DNA of 64,000 bases. Origin: Rhizopus arrhizus (Eukaryota; Mucoromycota; Mucoromycetes; Mucorales; Rhizopodaceae). The position numbers were made by a program, and so were the translations under genes. Positions 21,479 through 34,892 of the stretch are shown here, piece after piece. The stretch is from NCBI GenBank assembly GCA_024220505.1, contig JAKZZE010000012.1, positions 620,001 through 684,000 on the forward strand, given 5' to 3'. Position 1 is the stretch's first letter. Every line of letters begins with the position of its first letter. Below the pieces are notes generated by a model, which saw only the letters and a program-made list of their open reading frames with translations, was not told where the DNA came from and did not search any database.

Positions 21479-24120
21479 GTGTTCACGGCCTTCTTTATCC
21501 AATTGCGTGAGTATGCATCCTAAACCTAGCTTGGATGCATCGGTTACTAATATAAATTGTTTGTTGAAGTCTGGTCTTGCCAAAACAGGTGCAGTAGTGA
21601 GTAGCTTCTTTAATTGTTCAAAGGCTTGCGTCGCCTTATCTGTCCATGGTACTTTCTTTTTTGTCTTTGTTAATTCATGTAGGGGCCTTGCGATTGATGC
21701 AAAGTTCTCGATGAATCTTCTATAATATGAAGCTAATCCCAAAAATGATCTGTTTGTGTTACTGTTTTTGGTATAGGACATTCTATTATCTTTTGGATTT
21801 TCGATGGATCTGTCTGTATTCCTTCTTTTGTTACAATGTAGCCAAGAAACTTGAGATCCTTTTTGAAAAGATACATTTCTCTGGTTGAGCTTTAAATTCG
21901 CTACATCAATGCATTCAAATACTTGTTTAAGGTGTTCCAAGTGTTCATAAGGGTTTTGTGAGTAAACGTTGAGATCGTCTATATATGCTACTAGACATTT
22001 GTTCAATAAGGGTCTGAAACATAAGTCGATGAGCCGTTGAAAAGTGGCTGGAGAGTTACTAATCCCATTGGCAACATGTTATAATGATACGTTCCAAATT
22101 TAGTTGTGAATGCGGTGCATTCCTTGCTACTTTCTTCTACTGGTACTTGGTGAAATCCAGCTCTCATGTCTAGAGCTGAGAATATTTTTGCTTTTCCTAG
22201 TGTATCAAGTAGATCATCTATTCGTGGCAAAGGATATGAATCTTTCTTTGTAACAGTATTTAATTTTCTGTAGTCAATGACCATGCGATATTCTCCGTTC
22301 TTCTTTTTAACTAATATGACAGGTGCAGCCCATGGACTATTTGATGGTGATATATTCCAAGTTTACAATATTTGTCTAATTCTTTTCGTAAATATTCAGC
22401 TTTATAGGACTGAGCCTGTATGGACGGTGTCGAATAGGTATTGTGTCTTTTTCTAAGATGATTCTGTGTTGAATAAGATCAGTGTGACCCATAGTGTTGT
22501 TATCCCAATCAAAGATGTGCTTGTATTCTTGTAGCAGTTTATTGAGCTCTAGCTTTATGTCATCAGATAAGTCTTGTGTCTCAAATTTGTCTAGAAGGTC
22601 TGAGTCTAATGTTTTCTCATCTTCTTCAACTTCGCTGATATGTCTTCTTTCCAAAGCACACAATTCAGGATTATTGCTTAGATTGTAAGCGTTTACTATG
22701 GTGTCTTTTTGTAGATTGAATTTTTCTAGTATCCCTAATTCTTCTTCTGGTTCTATTTGTATGTCTTTTCCTGTTCTGTTGAATATATGTATTTCCAGAT
22801 TCCTTTTATTGGATACGAGTGATGTACATGGATCAAAATATCCTTGTGCAGGCAAAAGAGTTGGATGGGTTACGTCAACAAATATACATGGTTATTCCGT
22901 TCTTCCATAGGTTTATCGATTGTTATGGTCTTTGATGTGTTAGCGTGAATAGTAAGGCCAGTGGATGATGCTTTTATGCGGTAAGTTTCTTTTTCCAAGA
23001 TAACATCGACTTTTTCTTCTTGATCGTCGTCAAGTACTAATAATGATTGTTCTTCTTCTTTTTCGACGTCTTGTTCTTCTGAGTAGCTTTCTTCAGATTC
23101 AGTTGAACTATCTGTATCCATGTCATGGTTTTCATCAGACTCTTCGTTATCAAAGTGTACATGTTTAGTTATTTTGGAGTTGTTAAGCTAATATGCTGCT
23201 GATAATTCTGGTGAAGGGCCTTATCTTTGGCAAGACTGCATTCTTCCTGATAAAGTGAATTTCTATTTCAGCTTTCTTGTTTTTGTATTTCACTTTTAAG
23301 GTTGAGCTATTGAAATCAATTTTTGCCTTGGCACGATTTAACCAATTGGTGCCTAAGATGAGGTGCGAAGGACACGATGGTAATACTTCTACGGTACATG
23401 GAATAATGATACCTTCCTTTACTTCTATGGTACGTCGTAAATTATTCCAAGAGCGGGTTGTTTACTGTTATTTCCAAGTGTAAAAACGCTTTCAGACGGT
23501 GCATCTATTTCTAAACCGAGCACATCAGCCAATTCTTTTGACATACAAGTCTTGGCAGCTCCACAATCTACTAAAGTCTTGATCTTCTTATCATTAATAT
23601 ACACAGTAGAGTGTGCTGCTGTTGTATTTATTTCATCGTCAACAATATCTAAAGCTTGTATTGTAGGTTGTATTTGCTCTTGTTGTTGCTGTTTGTGGAT
23701 ATGCGCTTGGGTCTACATTCGCTGATTAACTTTCGTCTTAGGGTTGGAGCTACTTGGATAAGTTCTCCTATTTCGATGTCTGCCTTTTGCTTCATTACAT
23801 CAGAAACTATATCATATGAATTAAAGCTGGTTCACTTTTAGTTCTAGTTCGTTTTTGTTTGATTGTTTCTCTGTCTTGTATAGGTAAATCTGTATCCATG
23901 TTTATATCGTGTTGTGATGTATTCTGTTGATTGCTAACTGGCTGAATTTCTTCCAAATGACTTCTCGTTACAACTTTTCTTGCTAATGTAGGTTGCTTGC
24001 CCTTAGACTTCGATGTTGGCTTTATTTTGTTATAAGGAGTAGCAGTAGTAACATCAGGAGGCCGTTCAGGTCTTATTGCAGCACAGAGTTCTATTTGAGA
24101 AGGATCATAGTTGGTTTCTA
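21479..24120 (-). pseudogene. Host gypsy pol (PR-RT-RNase H), copy 2
   Basis: Same gene as 5915-8567 with the shared frame break after YIDD. Additional private indels lie near 21750, 21868, 22056, 22353, 22402, 22880, 23181, 23221, 23429, 23693 and 23817. The longest surviving piece is about 180 codons. The protease and RT motifs are still readable in pieces. Confidence 0.85.
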
Positions 24121-24486
24121 CAGTGGGTGAAAAAACTCTAAAAACGTTATGATATTATTAGCGTTTTTGGTTGTTCTGTTTTACCAAATTAGTGTATCAC
24201 CGTGAAATTTTGCACATATAACACTAATAGTAACATATTGTATGCTGCATTTTCAATCTCCGATGAGAAATATTGATCCGAAATCAACTGTTAAAAGAAG
24301 ACTGCTTTATTTTTAGAGTTTTTTCACTTCCATAAATGTCGGATACTCGGACCGACAGACAGATTTTGCGGACTTTCATTGACATATTATGAGTCATAAG
24401 GACTCTAAAAGTATAAAAAAAGTCATTTTTCTCTTTTTCTTAAAATTTTTCCATTTAATTTTTTAAATTTCCTAAACACTTCAATC

Positions 24487-25472
24487 ATGCCTAAATCTCT
24501 CTCAGCTGACATCAAAAACGACATAAAGTCCGCTCTACTTTCCGGAAAAGACTCTATGGATGTTGCAAACCGCTTTGAGGTTACGTATGCAACAGTTAAT
24601 AACTATGCGAACAACTTTTTCCCTAACCGACAGCGTGGACTTGGTGGTAGACCGATAGTTATGTCCACTCAGACGAAAAGATTCATCAAACTTCAGGCTG
24701 TACAAGACCAACTCAAGACTGCGAGGGAAGTACATGACAAACTCATGGAGCTGGGGTATTCCATATCATACAAAACCGCTATAACGTATTAAAATCGAGG
24801 AACTTCTTTTCTGCGATTAAGGTCAAAAAGCCTTTATTACTACAAAACACATGAAGAGACGGCTAGCATGGCCAAGAAGTACCAAAACTGGACTACAGAT
24901 GACTGGCGACGTGTAGTGTTCTCTGATGAAACAAAAGTCAACATTTGGGGCTCTGACGGATGCAAGTATTATTGGTCAAGACCAGGGGACCCTCTTAAGC
25001 CTCACCATATCGACGTAACAGTCAAGCATGGAGGCGGTAGTTTAATGATGTGGGGGTGCATGACGTATGAGGGACCTGGGTACGCCTGTCAAATATACGA
25101 TGGAACTATGAATTCGGATTTTTACCAACATATATTGGACACAACACTTCGGGAAACAATGGAATACTATGGTATGGATTGGTCTACAGTATATTTTCAG
25201 CACGATGGTGATCCAAAGCATCGTTCCAAGTCAACCATTCAATGGCTAAATGCTAATAGAGTCAGCTATATTGATGACTGGCCAGCCCAAAGTCCCGATC
25301 TTAACCCAATTGAGCACCTCTGGCATCATTTGAAGTTGAAGCTATCGTTATATGACAAGAAAGCCAAAGGTGTTTATGAATTCTGGGAAAGAGTCGAAAG
25401 GAATGGAACTCCTTTGGTAAAGAAGTTTGCAGAAGGTATATTGACACTATGTCTGCACGTAATAAGGCAGTA
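24487..25472 (+). pseudogene. Tc1-like transposase, copy 2
   Basis: One-base losses near 24783, 24838, 24871 and 25400 split the frame of the 330-codon pre-insertion segment. The DDE residues are all encoded (FSDET, FQHDGDPKH, PIEHLW). The original C-terminal codons lie beyond the chromovirus at 31730-31762. Confidence 0.85.
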
Positions 25473-25805
25473 TGTCGTATTTACCTCATTAAATACTATT
25501 ATTCGTATGAGATTACTCAGATCTTATATAAGAAATAACAAGTACTGAATACATAATATTACTTATTACATATTCCTTAAAAGCTCGTATACAATGTTTA
25601 TATTGTTCAAGCTCAATACTAAAATTGACCTTGAACTCACTTCGGTCCCTGAATAATTTCATTTCCTATATAAAGGCGTAGTTTGATTAAATGGGTTCTC
25701 TCTCTCGTCTTGAAATCTAATAAAGAGGTTACATAGAGACTCATTCACTAGTTTTCAAGTACTATTTCCTTTCTTTTTCTCACTTTATTATCTGCAAATA
25801 TCTCA
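25473..25805 (+). repeat. 5' LTR of chromovirus, copy 2
   Basis: 333 bp, one T shorter than copies 1 and 3 in the T run near its end. The gag ATG is at 25815. Confidence 0.92.
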
Positions 25806-25814
25806 TTTTTTTGA

Positions 25815-28800
25815 ATGAATTCTTCTATTAATCAATCCCTGCCAAAAACGTTGAAAAGGATTCAGCTGATGAAGTAGCTAAGTCCTTGGATAGAATGATC
25901 TTGAAACTCTCGAAAGTAGAGCGTCAAACTCATCCATCCATCCTCGTGATGATGCATCCATTGAAACTGATGTTGAGATGGATGAAGTTACTGATTCTTC
26001 TCCTGCTGTTCCTTCTTCGGACCCTTCCAATTATATGGATAGGTTGATGGCTCAAAAATCCTTGTTCTTTGATTTAATTGAAAAATTAAACAATAATAAA
26101 GCGAGTTTTATTTTAGAAAATAAGCTAACTTTACTTGAAGAAAACGAAAAGCAATTGAGCTATGCTGTATCAGCTTTAAAAGATGTTGACGCTATCATTG
26201 CTTCCCAGTTAGAACTGCGTAATCATGAGTTGAAGGGCAATGAATCTAGAAATTCATCACCCAAGGATAGACTTATCCCAAGCCGTGAAATCCCAAAATT
26301 CAATGTCAACCCTACCGCTAGTGCTCTGTATCAGCTCACTCTTCGCGAAGGTGATAAAACGTCAATCCTAGTAACGAACCATCTTTGGATATGTTTATTA
26401 GAGATTTCCAAAGAAATTCTTGGATTATGATGTATCTGTAGAGGATCATTGGTTGCACTACCTGGAAGTTTCATTTGAAATGTCTGACAGTGATGCCGAC
26501 CATGACTGGTTCGAACGATTCATCAAAAGACGTTGTATGGATAAGAAAACCGCTTTGAATTGGGATCAGGCAAAAGAAGTCTTGAAACAACGCTTCGATC
26601 TTGCTTCACAAACTACACCAGAGATGTGGTTTAAAAATCTTATCAATTTCAAGCAAGAACGTTGTGAAACTTTGACCCAAGCAATGGATCGATATCGTCT
26701 TTTCTCTCTTGGTGCAAAGGTTAACATGCATGATAACACTTTCTTGATTGGACATTTCATTTCGAGGCTTTACACTGTCAAGTTTCAGGAAATTGTCCAA
26801 GATACTGTCAAAAAGAATCTTCCCTCGCTTGTCTCTACTAGCTCCAATATCACTGGAGAAAGTATTTATTCAACACGCAACTTACCTATTCCTCTGCCTA
26901 AGGAATGGAATGTTCTTGAAGCTATTCTCATTAAAGAAATGGCTAACCTGGAATCTGCTTTGTTGAACATCCTTAAGGATAAGAAAAAGGAAGATAATAC
27001 CAAAAACCTCGTTGAACATGATGATAACACCAATACTAAAAAAGAAAAATGGTACATCAAAGTGAACATAAGAACCAAAAAGTTTCCAAAACATCTGTTG
27101 AATTTCAGCAAGAAATTGCGGATTTAAAGAAACAAGGTATATGCACATTTTGCAAAACTGCCAAGTACTCTCCTGGTCATTATTCATCTTGTTCTGTAAG
27201 ACTTGAACATATCAAAAGAAAATATGGCAAACAAATTGTAAGTAATTCTTCTAAAGGAAATGACAAAACTGTTAGCAATTTAGAGTTGTCCAACTCAATC
27301 ACTAGCATTAGTCAGATAAATAAATCTCCTAAAAACAGAGTTACTGATTTATCTTTATCTCCTAGTAAAAATGAATCTACCTCGCAATCGTATGAACAAT
27401 GTGAATCATCTGATGACGAATTTGAATTTCTTTATAAACATTATGACAGAAACATAATCTGTTCAAATAAAAATATAAATACTAGTTTTGATGAAGAGTA
27501 TAACAAAAATGTCTTTGCCATTCGTAATAATAAAGTTGGAGAAGATGATAGTCTATTCGAATCGGATAATGTGGCTTATTCCCCATTACTCCAATAACGC
27601 TTAATAATGTGAACACTTATGGTATCATAGATACTGGTGCACGTGTCTCTGTCATAAATAAAAAATTTGCAATAGACAATAATATTAATTTCATTCAGTT
27701 CCTGGTAACCTAGTTTTAGCAAATGGCGACCAAATTCCCAGAATGAGATCTATTGACTATGTGAATGTCGAATACGACAACATTGACCACATTATTAAAC
27801 ATAAGTTTGATATTATCGACGATCATGCTTCCTCTCACAACTGTAAAATTCTTATTGGAACAGATTTGCTTCCTAAACTTTCCATTCATTTAATGAATGT
27901 AGCAGTTAAACATAAGAGTACTGAAAAAGAATTAGACGACTCTATTCTAGATAAAGCTTATGAACCAAATATTTCACGAGCCGGTACAGAAAAAGAACAA
28001 AAAGTTTTTGATATGGCTATTAAACCATACATCGAAGCAAATAAAAACTTAAATAAGAATTCTTTATGTAATATTAAAGAGGCTGTTTTACATCTTCCAA
28101 CACCAAAAGATTATGTTGCCAATATAAAACAATATCCAATAGCATATACCTTACAGCCTAAAGTAATGGATATAATAAATAGTTGGTTAGATGAAGGTAT
28201 TATCATTCCAGCAACTCCATCTGGATGGAATCTGCCTATGACAGTAACTCATAAAAAAAATTTGGACGGCACTAAGACAGATAAAATTCGATTAGTGTTG
28301 GATCCTAGAATGTTAAATAAGGTCTTACCAGTTGATAATCATCAACTTCCATTAATTAACGACATATTCAATTCTATGTCTGGTGCAGTCATTTTTAGCA
28401 CGTTAGATCTAAAATCTGCATTTAATCAGTTTCCTGTAAATAAGGATGATCAAATTAAAACTACTTTTACTGCACCCAATAATTTACAATATATGTATAG
28501 AGGTGCTCCTTTTGGAATATCTACAATAAGTCAGTTATTCTCTCGTATAATGTTAACATTATTTAAAGATCTTCCTTATGTAAAATGTTTCGTTGATGAT
28601 ATCTGTATATTCAGTTCATCTATACATGCACATTTTCTTCATGTTAAAAAAGTACTACAAATATTAACTGATGCTAATTTAAAAATCAATTTTGAAAAGA
28701 CCTATTTGGCAAAATCTGCCGTTTACTTATTAGGATATTCTATTTCTGCCTCAGGAAAGCAGATAGATGCCCGAAAATTAACAAATATATACGATTGGCC

Positions 28801-31285
28801 TCGTCCTACTACTCAGAAGCAAGTGCAAAGTTTTCTTGGGTTTGTCAACTATTTTAGACAACATACTCCCAATGCTGCACTTCTCATGGCTCCCTTAGAT
28901 GCTTTGCGTTGCCATGATGAAAAAGTTAAAGGTCCTTTCGAATGGACAAAAGAGCATCAAATGCACTTTGATAGTATCAAGCACATTTTGTCTTCAGAAT
29001 TGATGTTATCCCATCCTGATTTGTCAAAACCATTTTGTATCGCTACTGATTCATCAGATTACAGTACTGGTTGTTGCTTATATCAAGAGTTCGAAGTGAC
29101 TAAACCCAATGGTGAAATATCTAAAATCAAAAGATACATTGGTTTCATGTCCCGTTCCCTGTCAAGAAGCGAAAAACGCTACAGTGTTACAATGCGTGAA
29201 TTGCTTGGTGTAGTTTATGCCTTAACCCAATTTCATAAATTTATATGGGGCACACGATTTACTTTATACACTGACCATAAAGCTTTATGCTATATTCATT
29301 CCCAAAAGAATGCAAATAGTATGCTTATTAAATGGCTTGACGTCATCCTTGATTATAACTTTAGTGTCATTCATGTTCCCGGTTTGGAAAATGTCTTACC
29401 TGACAAACTATCCAGATTATATCCGCCAAAGGATACGGTCGAGCATGAAAGCGATATCAAAAAAGGCAAAAGATTATCCTCGTATAGACAGAATCATGCT
29501 ATTTCTGAGACAATCAATACAAAGAAAAGACATCGAGCTTATTCTAAATACAATGCTGCTATTAACATTATTTCAGTAATTCAAGAAACTACAACTTCTG
29601 ATGCACAAAAGGACATCAATCAAGTTAAAGAAAATACTGATCTAAGAAATATTGATGATAACATCAATGATCAATACCTATTTTATGTACAATCTGCACA
29701 GCCATTATATTCGGATTATCTTACACCGCCTTTGGCTGAACACCAACAGTTACTTATAGATGCCCATAATAAAATTGGTCACTATGGTGCTGAACAAATG
29801 GTCAAACGTTTCCATAATGACGGTATTCATTGGCCTAACCTGATAGGTGATTGCATTAAATTCATTAAGCAATGCAAAGATTGTATGAAACATAATATAG
29901 AAAAAAGAGGCTTCCATCCTCTACGCAGCATTTATAGCTACTACCCTGGTGATCATTATGCTATTGATCTTGGTGGTCCTATGCATACTACTTCCGTTTA
30001 CAATAATAATTATTTTATGGTTATCATCGATGTTTGTACACGTTTTTGTATACTTCGTGCTCTACCTGATAAAAGATCAGATACAATTTTACGCTCTCTT
30101 ATTGACGTATTCTCAACTATGGGTTTTCCTACAAAACTTCAAAGTGATAATGGAACAGAGTTTAAAAACTCGCTCTCAAAAGATTTAGCTGATGCTATGG
30201 GCTATGATCATCGATTCATCACCTCTCTACACCCATCTGCTAATGGAATCAGTGAACGTACTGTACAATCAGTCAAAAAATTACTGGCTAAAGCCACTCA
30301 TGGTGTTGGCAATGATTGGGATTTATATCTTCCATCTATTCAACTTGCTATGAATAATCGTATATCCAAACGGTTAAATTCCACACCTTTCTCTCTCATG
30401 TTCGCACGTAAAATGAACGAACCTTATGGTTTTCGATCTGACAAAGATAAGCTCAAAGAAGTTAGAGATAAACCACCAATGTCTCATGAAGAACTCATGA
30501 AACGCATTGACTATATGACTGATATTGTATTCCCAGCTATTGTAAATAAAACCAAAGCACAAATAGAACTTGAACAAGCAAAGTTCAATGATTCTCATAG
30601 ACTTGTTGATTACACACCTGGCTCTCATGTCATGGTTCGTATTCCAAATAAATCTGGTCAACTTGCTCCTGCTTATGAAGGACCATATACAGTCGTACGT
30701 AAAAATAAAGGAAATGCCTATATCTTACGTGACGAAACTGGTGTCCTTATGCCTCGTGCCTACACTTCTGTTGAGCTGAAATTAATCTCTAATGAAGAAG
30801 TGATCGAACTGGATGATGAAGGTAATGAAATCATAAATTTCGAAATCGAGGCAGTTATAAACCATCGTGGCCCTCCAAAAGACCGTGAGTACCTTGTACG
30901 TTGGAAAAACTATAGCAGTGAGTGGGATGAATGGCTATCTGCAGATAAGTTTAATGACCCTAACACACTACGCAACTATTGGAAAAATCTTGGTAAAAAG
31001 TATATTCCTCCAAAAAATGCTTCAATTACCAATTCTCCATCTTCATCTGAAGTATTAAAATCTACACCATCTGGTACTATAAGTGCTGCGATGAAACATT
31101 TCTCTTCTGAAGATGAAACCAATTCTAATTTGGTTGATAAAAAATCCACAATTAAATCTAATGTTGGCTCTTCAACACGATCTGTTAAAAGAACTCGTCG
31201 TAATAAGCCTCCAACTAAAAACGTTTGTAATACTTCATCCACAGTTACTCGATCCAGTAAACGACTTAAATCTCTTCATAAGTAA
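25815..31285 (+). pseudogene. Chromovirus gag-pol, copy 2
   Basis: Gag is frameshifted near 25840, 25898, 26360, 26415 and 27043, and the protease region near 27584 and 27688. From 27743 to 31285 an unbroken 1180-codon frame covers the end of protease, RT (FVDD), RNase H, integrase (zinc module, D-D-E) and the chromodomain. This region is identical in layout to copy 3 and shows what the copy 1 sequence should read. Confidence 0.92.
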
Positions 31286-31294
31286 ATTACTTTT

Positions 31295-31295
<1 letters not shown>

Positions 31296-31328
<33 letters not shown>
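31296..31328 (+). repeat. 33-bp A tract in chromovirus 3' UTR, copy 2
   Basis: Uninterrupted A run, the longest of the three copies. Confidence 0.9.
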
Positions 31329-31329
<1 letters not shown>

Positions 31330-31390
31330 ATATACATTAAAAATAGTCACAAGATTTTCTTCAAAGTAATCTCATACTGGTCGGGGGCTA

Positions 31391-31724
31391 TGTCGTATTT
31401 ACCTCATTAAATACTATTATTCGTATGAGATTACTCAGATCTTATATAAGAAATAACAAGTACTGAATACATAATATTACTTATTACATATTCCTTAAAA
31501 GCTCGTATACAATGTTTATATTGTTCAAGCTCAATACTAAAATTGACCTTGAACTCACTTCGGTCCCTGAATAATTTCATTTCCTATATAAAGGCGTAGT
31601 TTGATTAAATGGGTTCTCTCTCTCGTCTTGAAATCTAATAAAGAGGTTACATAGAGACTCATTCACTAGTTTTCAAGTACTATTTCCTTTCTTTTTTCTC
31701 ACTTTATTATCTGCAAATATCTCA
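31391..31724 (+). repeat. 3' LTR of chromovirus, copy 2
   Basis: 334 bp, directly preceded by the polypurine tract GGTCGGGGGCTA and followed by CAGTA. Confidence 0.92.
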
Positions 31725-32112
31725 CAGTAATCGATGCCAATGGTGGATCTACGAAGTATTAAGTCATCTATAACATACTAAAAGTAAAAGGAAAAAACTC
31801 TAAAAATAAACCTACAACACTTCCATCGCTTTTGCGGACGGTTAAATAATATTCTGAGATTAAAACTTTCATGAGATGTAACAGAAAGCCAAACAAGCAT
31901 GTCATAAAGTTGTTGCATCATCTAAGTCACTATACATGCTCACAGAGGCTAAAAACAGAAAAAATGTCTGACGTTTTTAGAGTTTTTTCACCCACTGTAT
32001 ATCTGATAGGATGACATTAAGTTGATGCTGAGAGTTTTCGTGTTTAATGGATTTGTTATTATTATGGGTGTTCGATTGACCATTCATTTTATCATTAAAA
32101 CAACCGACCCAT

Positions 32113-33282
32113 TTAGTTTTTTGACTGTTGCTGGAAATGTCGCTGATCATTCTGTTGAGGTTGTTGCGGCTGGTTTCCATTATTGTATCTTTGCTGGTTG
32201 CGATTGTCGTTACTGTAAGCAAGTCCATTTCGGTTAGATCCTGTATTGTTGTCCATATTTCCATTACTTCTTCCGTATCTGCTGTTGTGGTTGTTGTAGT
32301 TATCATTGTTGTTATTGTAACGGTTGTACCTGTTGTAGTTTCGGTTAGGTTGGTTATATGTTTGTTGCTTATTGAGTTCCTGTCGAATGGTCTGTTGAAT
32401 TAGCTCAATAAGATCTTGTTGTTGATTAGTATTGATGCTACGATGTCCATTAGCTTGTACATGACGTGCTTGATTGCGATTTCTTGATGTATCCATAGCT
32501 ACTAGCTGATTTGTACCGAGTACATTGTCGTGATAGGCATAAGTGGGTTGAGCGTTGTTGTAATGGATTTGATTAAGAGTTAATGCTGGCATGGAATGTT
32601 CATTTGTATCAACCAAATCAATGTTGTGGTTATTGGACATGTGATGATACTGTTGTGCAGCATCATTTTGATATATAAGGGCCTGATTAGCATTCCTTGG
32701 TATAAAAGGATTATCAATCATGGCGATCTTGCGAGGTCTATTAGCATTCCACCATCCTTCATAGTGATTAATCCAGTCTTGCATAGTCTTTGAACTGCTC
32801 TGGATGCAAAATTGCTTTATCTCTCTAAGAAGACCTGCGCGAAACCTGCTTTCTATGACTGGCTCTTGAGTGATACCGGCAAGGTCTGCAGCTTCTCTTA
32901 ATCTAGCAAGGAATATCTGGGGATGTTCTTGTTCGCCCTGGTACATTTCGTTGAACTCTAGTTCGTAACTTTGTATCAATTCTGGAGTGATGTAATGGTT
33001 CGTTAAGAGTTCTGTCGCGTTATCATATTTAACGTCAGGGATTCGCTTGAGTATTTCTTTTTCATAATACACTTTAGCTGCTCCACGTAATTGTGCTTTC
33101 AAAATAGTAAGTTTGCGGGGTTCTTGAGTGATGTTATTAATTGCAAAGTACGATTCTAAGATTTCTAAAAAGTGACGAAAGTCTTCGCCTTCGTAACCAT
33201 GGAAATCAATAAGTACAGGTCGGTAACTTGCATTCATATTGGTATTTGCCAACGCGATATGTCCTGTGGTAAAAGTTGCCAT
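32113..33282 (-). CDS. Host gypsy Gag, copy 2 (389 aa)
   Basis: Full-length Gag ending in HFQQQSKN and a TAA that sits immediately after the slippery heptamer at 32116-32122. Compared with copy 3, one A is missing shortly after the stop (plus-strand AAAA instead of AAAAA near 32100), which would put pol in a different frame relation. Capsid-like middle and Asn/Arg-rich tail as in the other copies. Confidence 0.88.
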   Translation of the reverse strand: MATFTTGHIALANTNMNASYRPVLIDFHGYEGEDFRHFLEILESYFAINNITQEPRKLTILKAQLRGAAKVYYEKEILKRIPDVKYDNATELLTNHYITPELIQSYELEFNEMYQGEQEHPQIFLARLREAADLAGITQEPVIESRFRAGLLREIKQFCIQSSSKTMQDWINHYEGWWNANRPRKIAMIDNPFIPRNANQALIYQNDAAQQYHHMSNNHNIDLVDTNEHSMPALTLNQIHYNNAQPTYAYHDNVLGTNQLVAMDTSRNRNQARHVQANGHRSINTNQQQDLIELIQQTIRQELNKQQTYNQPNRNYNRYNRYNNNNDNYNNHNSRYGRSNGNMDNNTGSNRNGLAYSNDNRNQQRYNNGNQPQQPQQNDQRHFQQQSKN

Positions 33283-33400
33283 TTCAAAACTTGTGATAAT
33301 TTTGTTTTAAAAATTTGGGTTTGTAGATTTATAAGTTGTTCTTGATTTGTAGATTTTTCTTGTAAGTTTTTGATTTAGATCCCTCGTAGTGACCACCAAA

Positions 33401-33922
33401 TGTAACTTGTTAGTACTTGGGATTTGGATTGTGTTAAAGTGATGTCGATTTGTTTAGTTTGAAGTTTGAAGCCTTGAATGACTTGAGTTTGATTAACTTG
33501 ATTGAACGTTTAACAGTTCTTTTGATAAAGTAATTTGGTTTTAAGTAGTGACCACCAGATCTTTATAGATCAATAAGGTTAGGAGTAAGATTGTTTAATA
33601 AAAGATAAAAATAAAAGGGATCTTTCTTGATTCGTGATAATTCAGGTATCAGATCAGAAAGAATAAGTAAAAATAAAAAGAAAAGAAAAGGTGTTTGTGA
33701 CCCAATAAGAAACAATTGCTTTTAAGCGCAAGAAGATTTTGTTTATTGAATGTCTTTTATTTTGTTTAAAAATATTCATCTTATTTATATAAAAAAAGGT
33801 GTGGCTTATTGTTTATGTTGTTTGTTATCTATGTCGCTGGACATCAATGTCGCTGGACATCAAAATTGGTTCTTGTGATCATCATTGTTCTCAGGATCCA
33901 AAATTTCATCATTTGTGCTACA
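33401..33922 (-). repeat. LTR C (inner, hybrid), 522 bp
   Basis: It has G at 33420 as in LTR D, but the right half matches LTR A throughout (GAATGTCTTTTATTTTG, GTGATC, AATTTCATC). It serves as 5' LTR of unit 2 and 3' LTR of unit 3. Confidence 0.92.
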
Positions 33923-34636
33923 GATCCTCCCACCAGAAGAAAGACCGTCCCTGGTCTGGTTGTTGACTTGGAGCAAAGGATCAGCATCCCTTATTCTTTT
34001 TACCAGTACCCGGTGGTTTGCAAGGTTCGGCAACAATATTCTTAGCTGACTATACTTTATTTCCCAGTAAATCTCTTCACCCCATCTTTGGTTTATTCCA
34101 TTAAATGTCAAACGAGTCCATTCTTCTATATGCCAGAGTAGGCGTACAATGACTTGTTCTTTTAATTCTCGCAGGTTTTCTTGTTCTTGTATAATCCGCA
34201 TGTATTGATCGTATACTTCAGTCATGAAATATTCATGAATGATGGGTTCTTCAGTAGGTTCAGGGTTTTGGTTGACACAATTATATATAACGTCAAAGAG
34301 GTCGTCCGTATCCAACAGGTTCAAGATATTGTCTGGTTGCATCAAATCTTCTCCAGTTTCAGGGTCGTAGGGCGTAGCAGTGATATGGGCCTCCATTTGT
34401 CCTCTGTTAAGAGCAAGTTGGTCCATAATATGATTGATAAACTCTTGACGAGTTCCCGTTCCAGAGCCAATGACATACTCTATAGGCTGATAGCCTCCAT
34501 CTTCGCACTCGTTTAGGTAATTATTGAGATGAGCTTCTACTCCTTCAGGGCCATGTTCTTCATAGATTTGCTTTAAATACAAACCAGCGGGGACAGAGAG
34601 ACCAGAAAAAAGAGGAGAGAAGGTTTCTTGATTCAT
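33860..34636 (-). CDS. Accessory ORF downstream of pol, copy 3 (258 aa)
   Basis: Same length and apparently the same sequence as copy 1. The frame is open 46 codons further upstream to 34774, because a T run in the leader is shorter here, but that extension is low-complexity and the MNQETF start is preferred. It is unrecognised: acidic, soluble in appearance, no membrane segment, ending inside LTR C. Confidence 0.6.
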   Translation of the reverse strand: MNQETFSPLFSGLSVPAGLYLKQIYEEHGPEGVEAHLNNYLNECEDGGYQPIEYVIGSGTGTRQEFINHIMDQLALNRGQMEAHITATPYDPETGEDLMQPDNILNLLDTDDLFDVIYNCVNQNPEPTEEPIIHEYFMTEVYDQYMRIIQEQENLRELKEQVIVRLLWHIEEWTRLTFNGINQRWGEEIYWEIKYSQLRILLPNLANHRVLVKRIRDADPLLQVNNQTRDGLSSGGRICSTNDEILDPENNDDHKNQF

Positions 34637-34892
34637 TTTTTTTTGCTTTGTTGATAATGATAAAAGCAATTTTGTTCTAAAATTTTGTCGAGTATTTATA
34701 TGTTTTTTTTTTTTTATGTGTGTGTGAAAATTATTGAAGTAATACGTTTGTTTCAGGATCAAGTCGGACATCATGATCTCTGACGTTTTCCAAACACCAT
34801 TGTACTTTAGGTAACAAATAGGGTTTCAGACGATGTTTAGGATAGGGGAGTTTTAGGTAAATATAATATAGCAATCAAAGATAAAGAAATAC

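Larger units (their letters stand above)
25473..31724 (+). mobile_element. Chromovirus, copy 2
   Basis: LTRs lie at 25473-25805 and 31391-31724, with CAGTA at 25468-25472 and 31725-31729. The pol half is intact; the gag half is broken by small indels. Confidence 0.95.
24121..31997 (+). mobile_element. Tc1/mariner-like transposon carrying a retrotransposon, copy 2
   Basis: Same inverted repeats and TA flanks (24119-24120, 31998-31999), same site in pol and same nested chromovirus as in copy 1. Confidence 0.92.
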
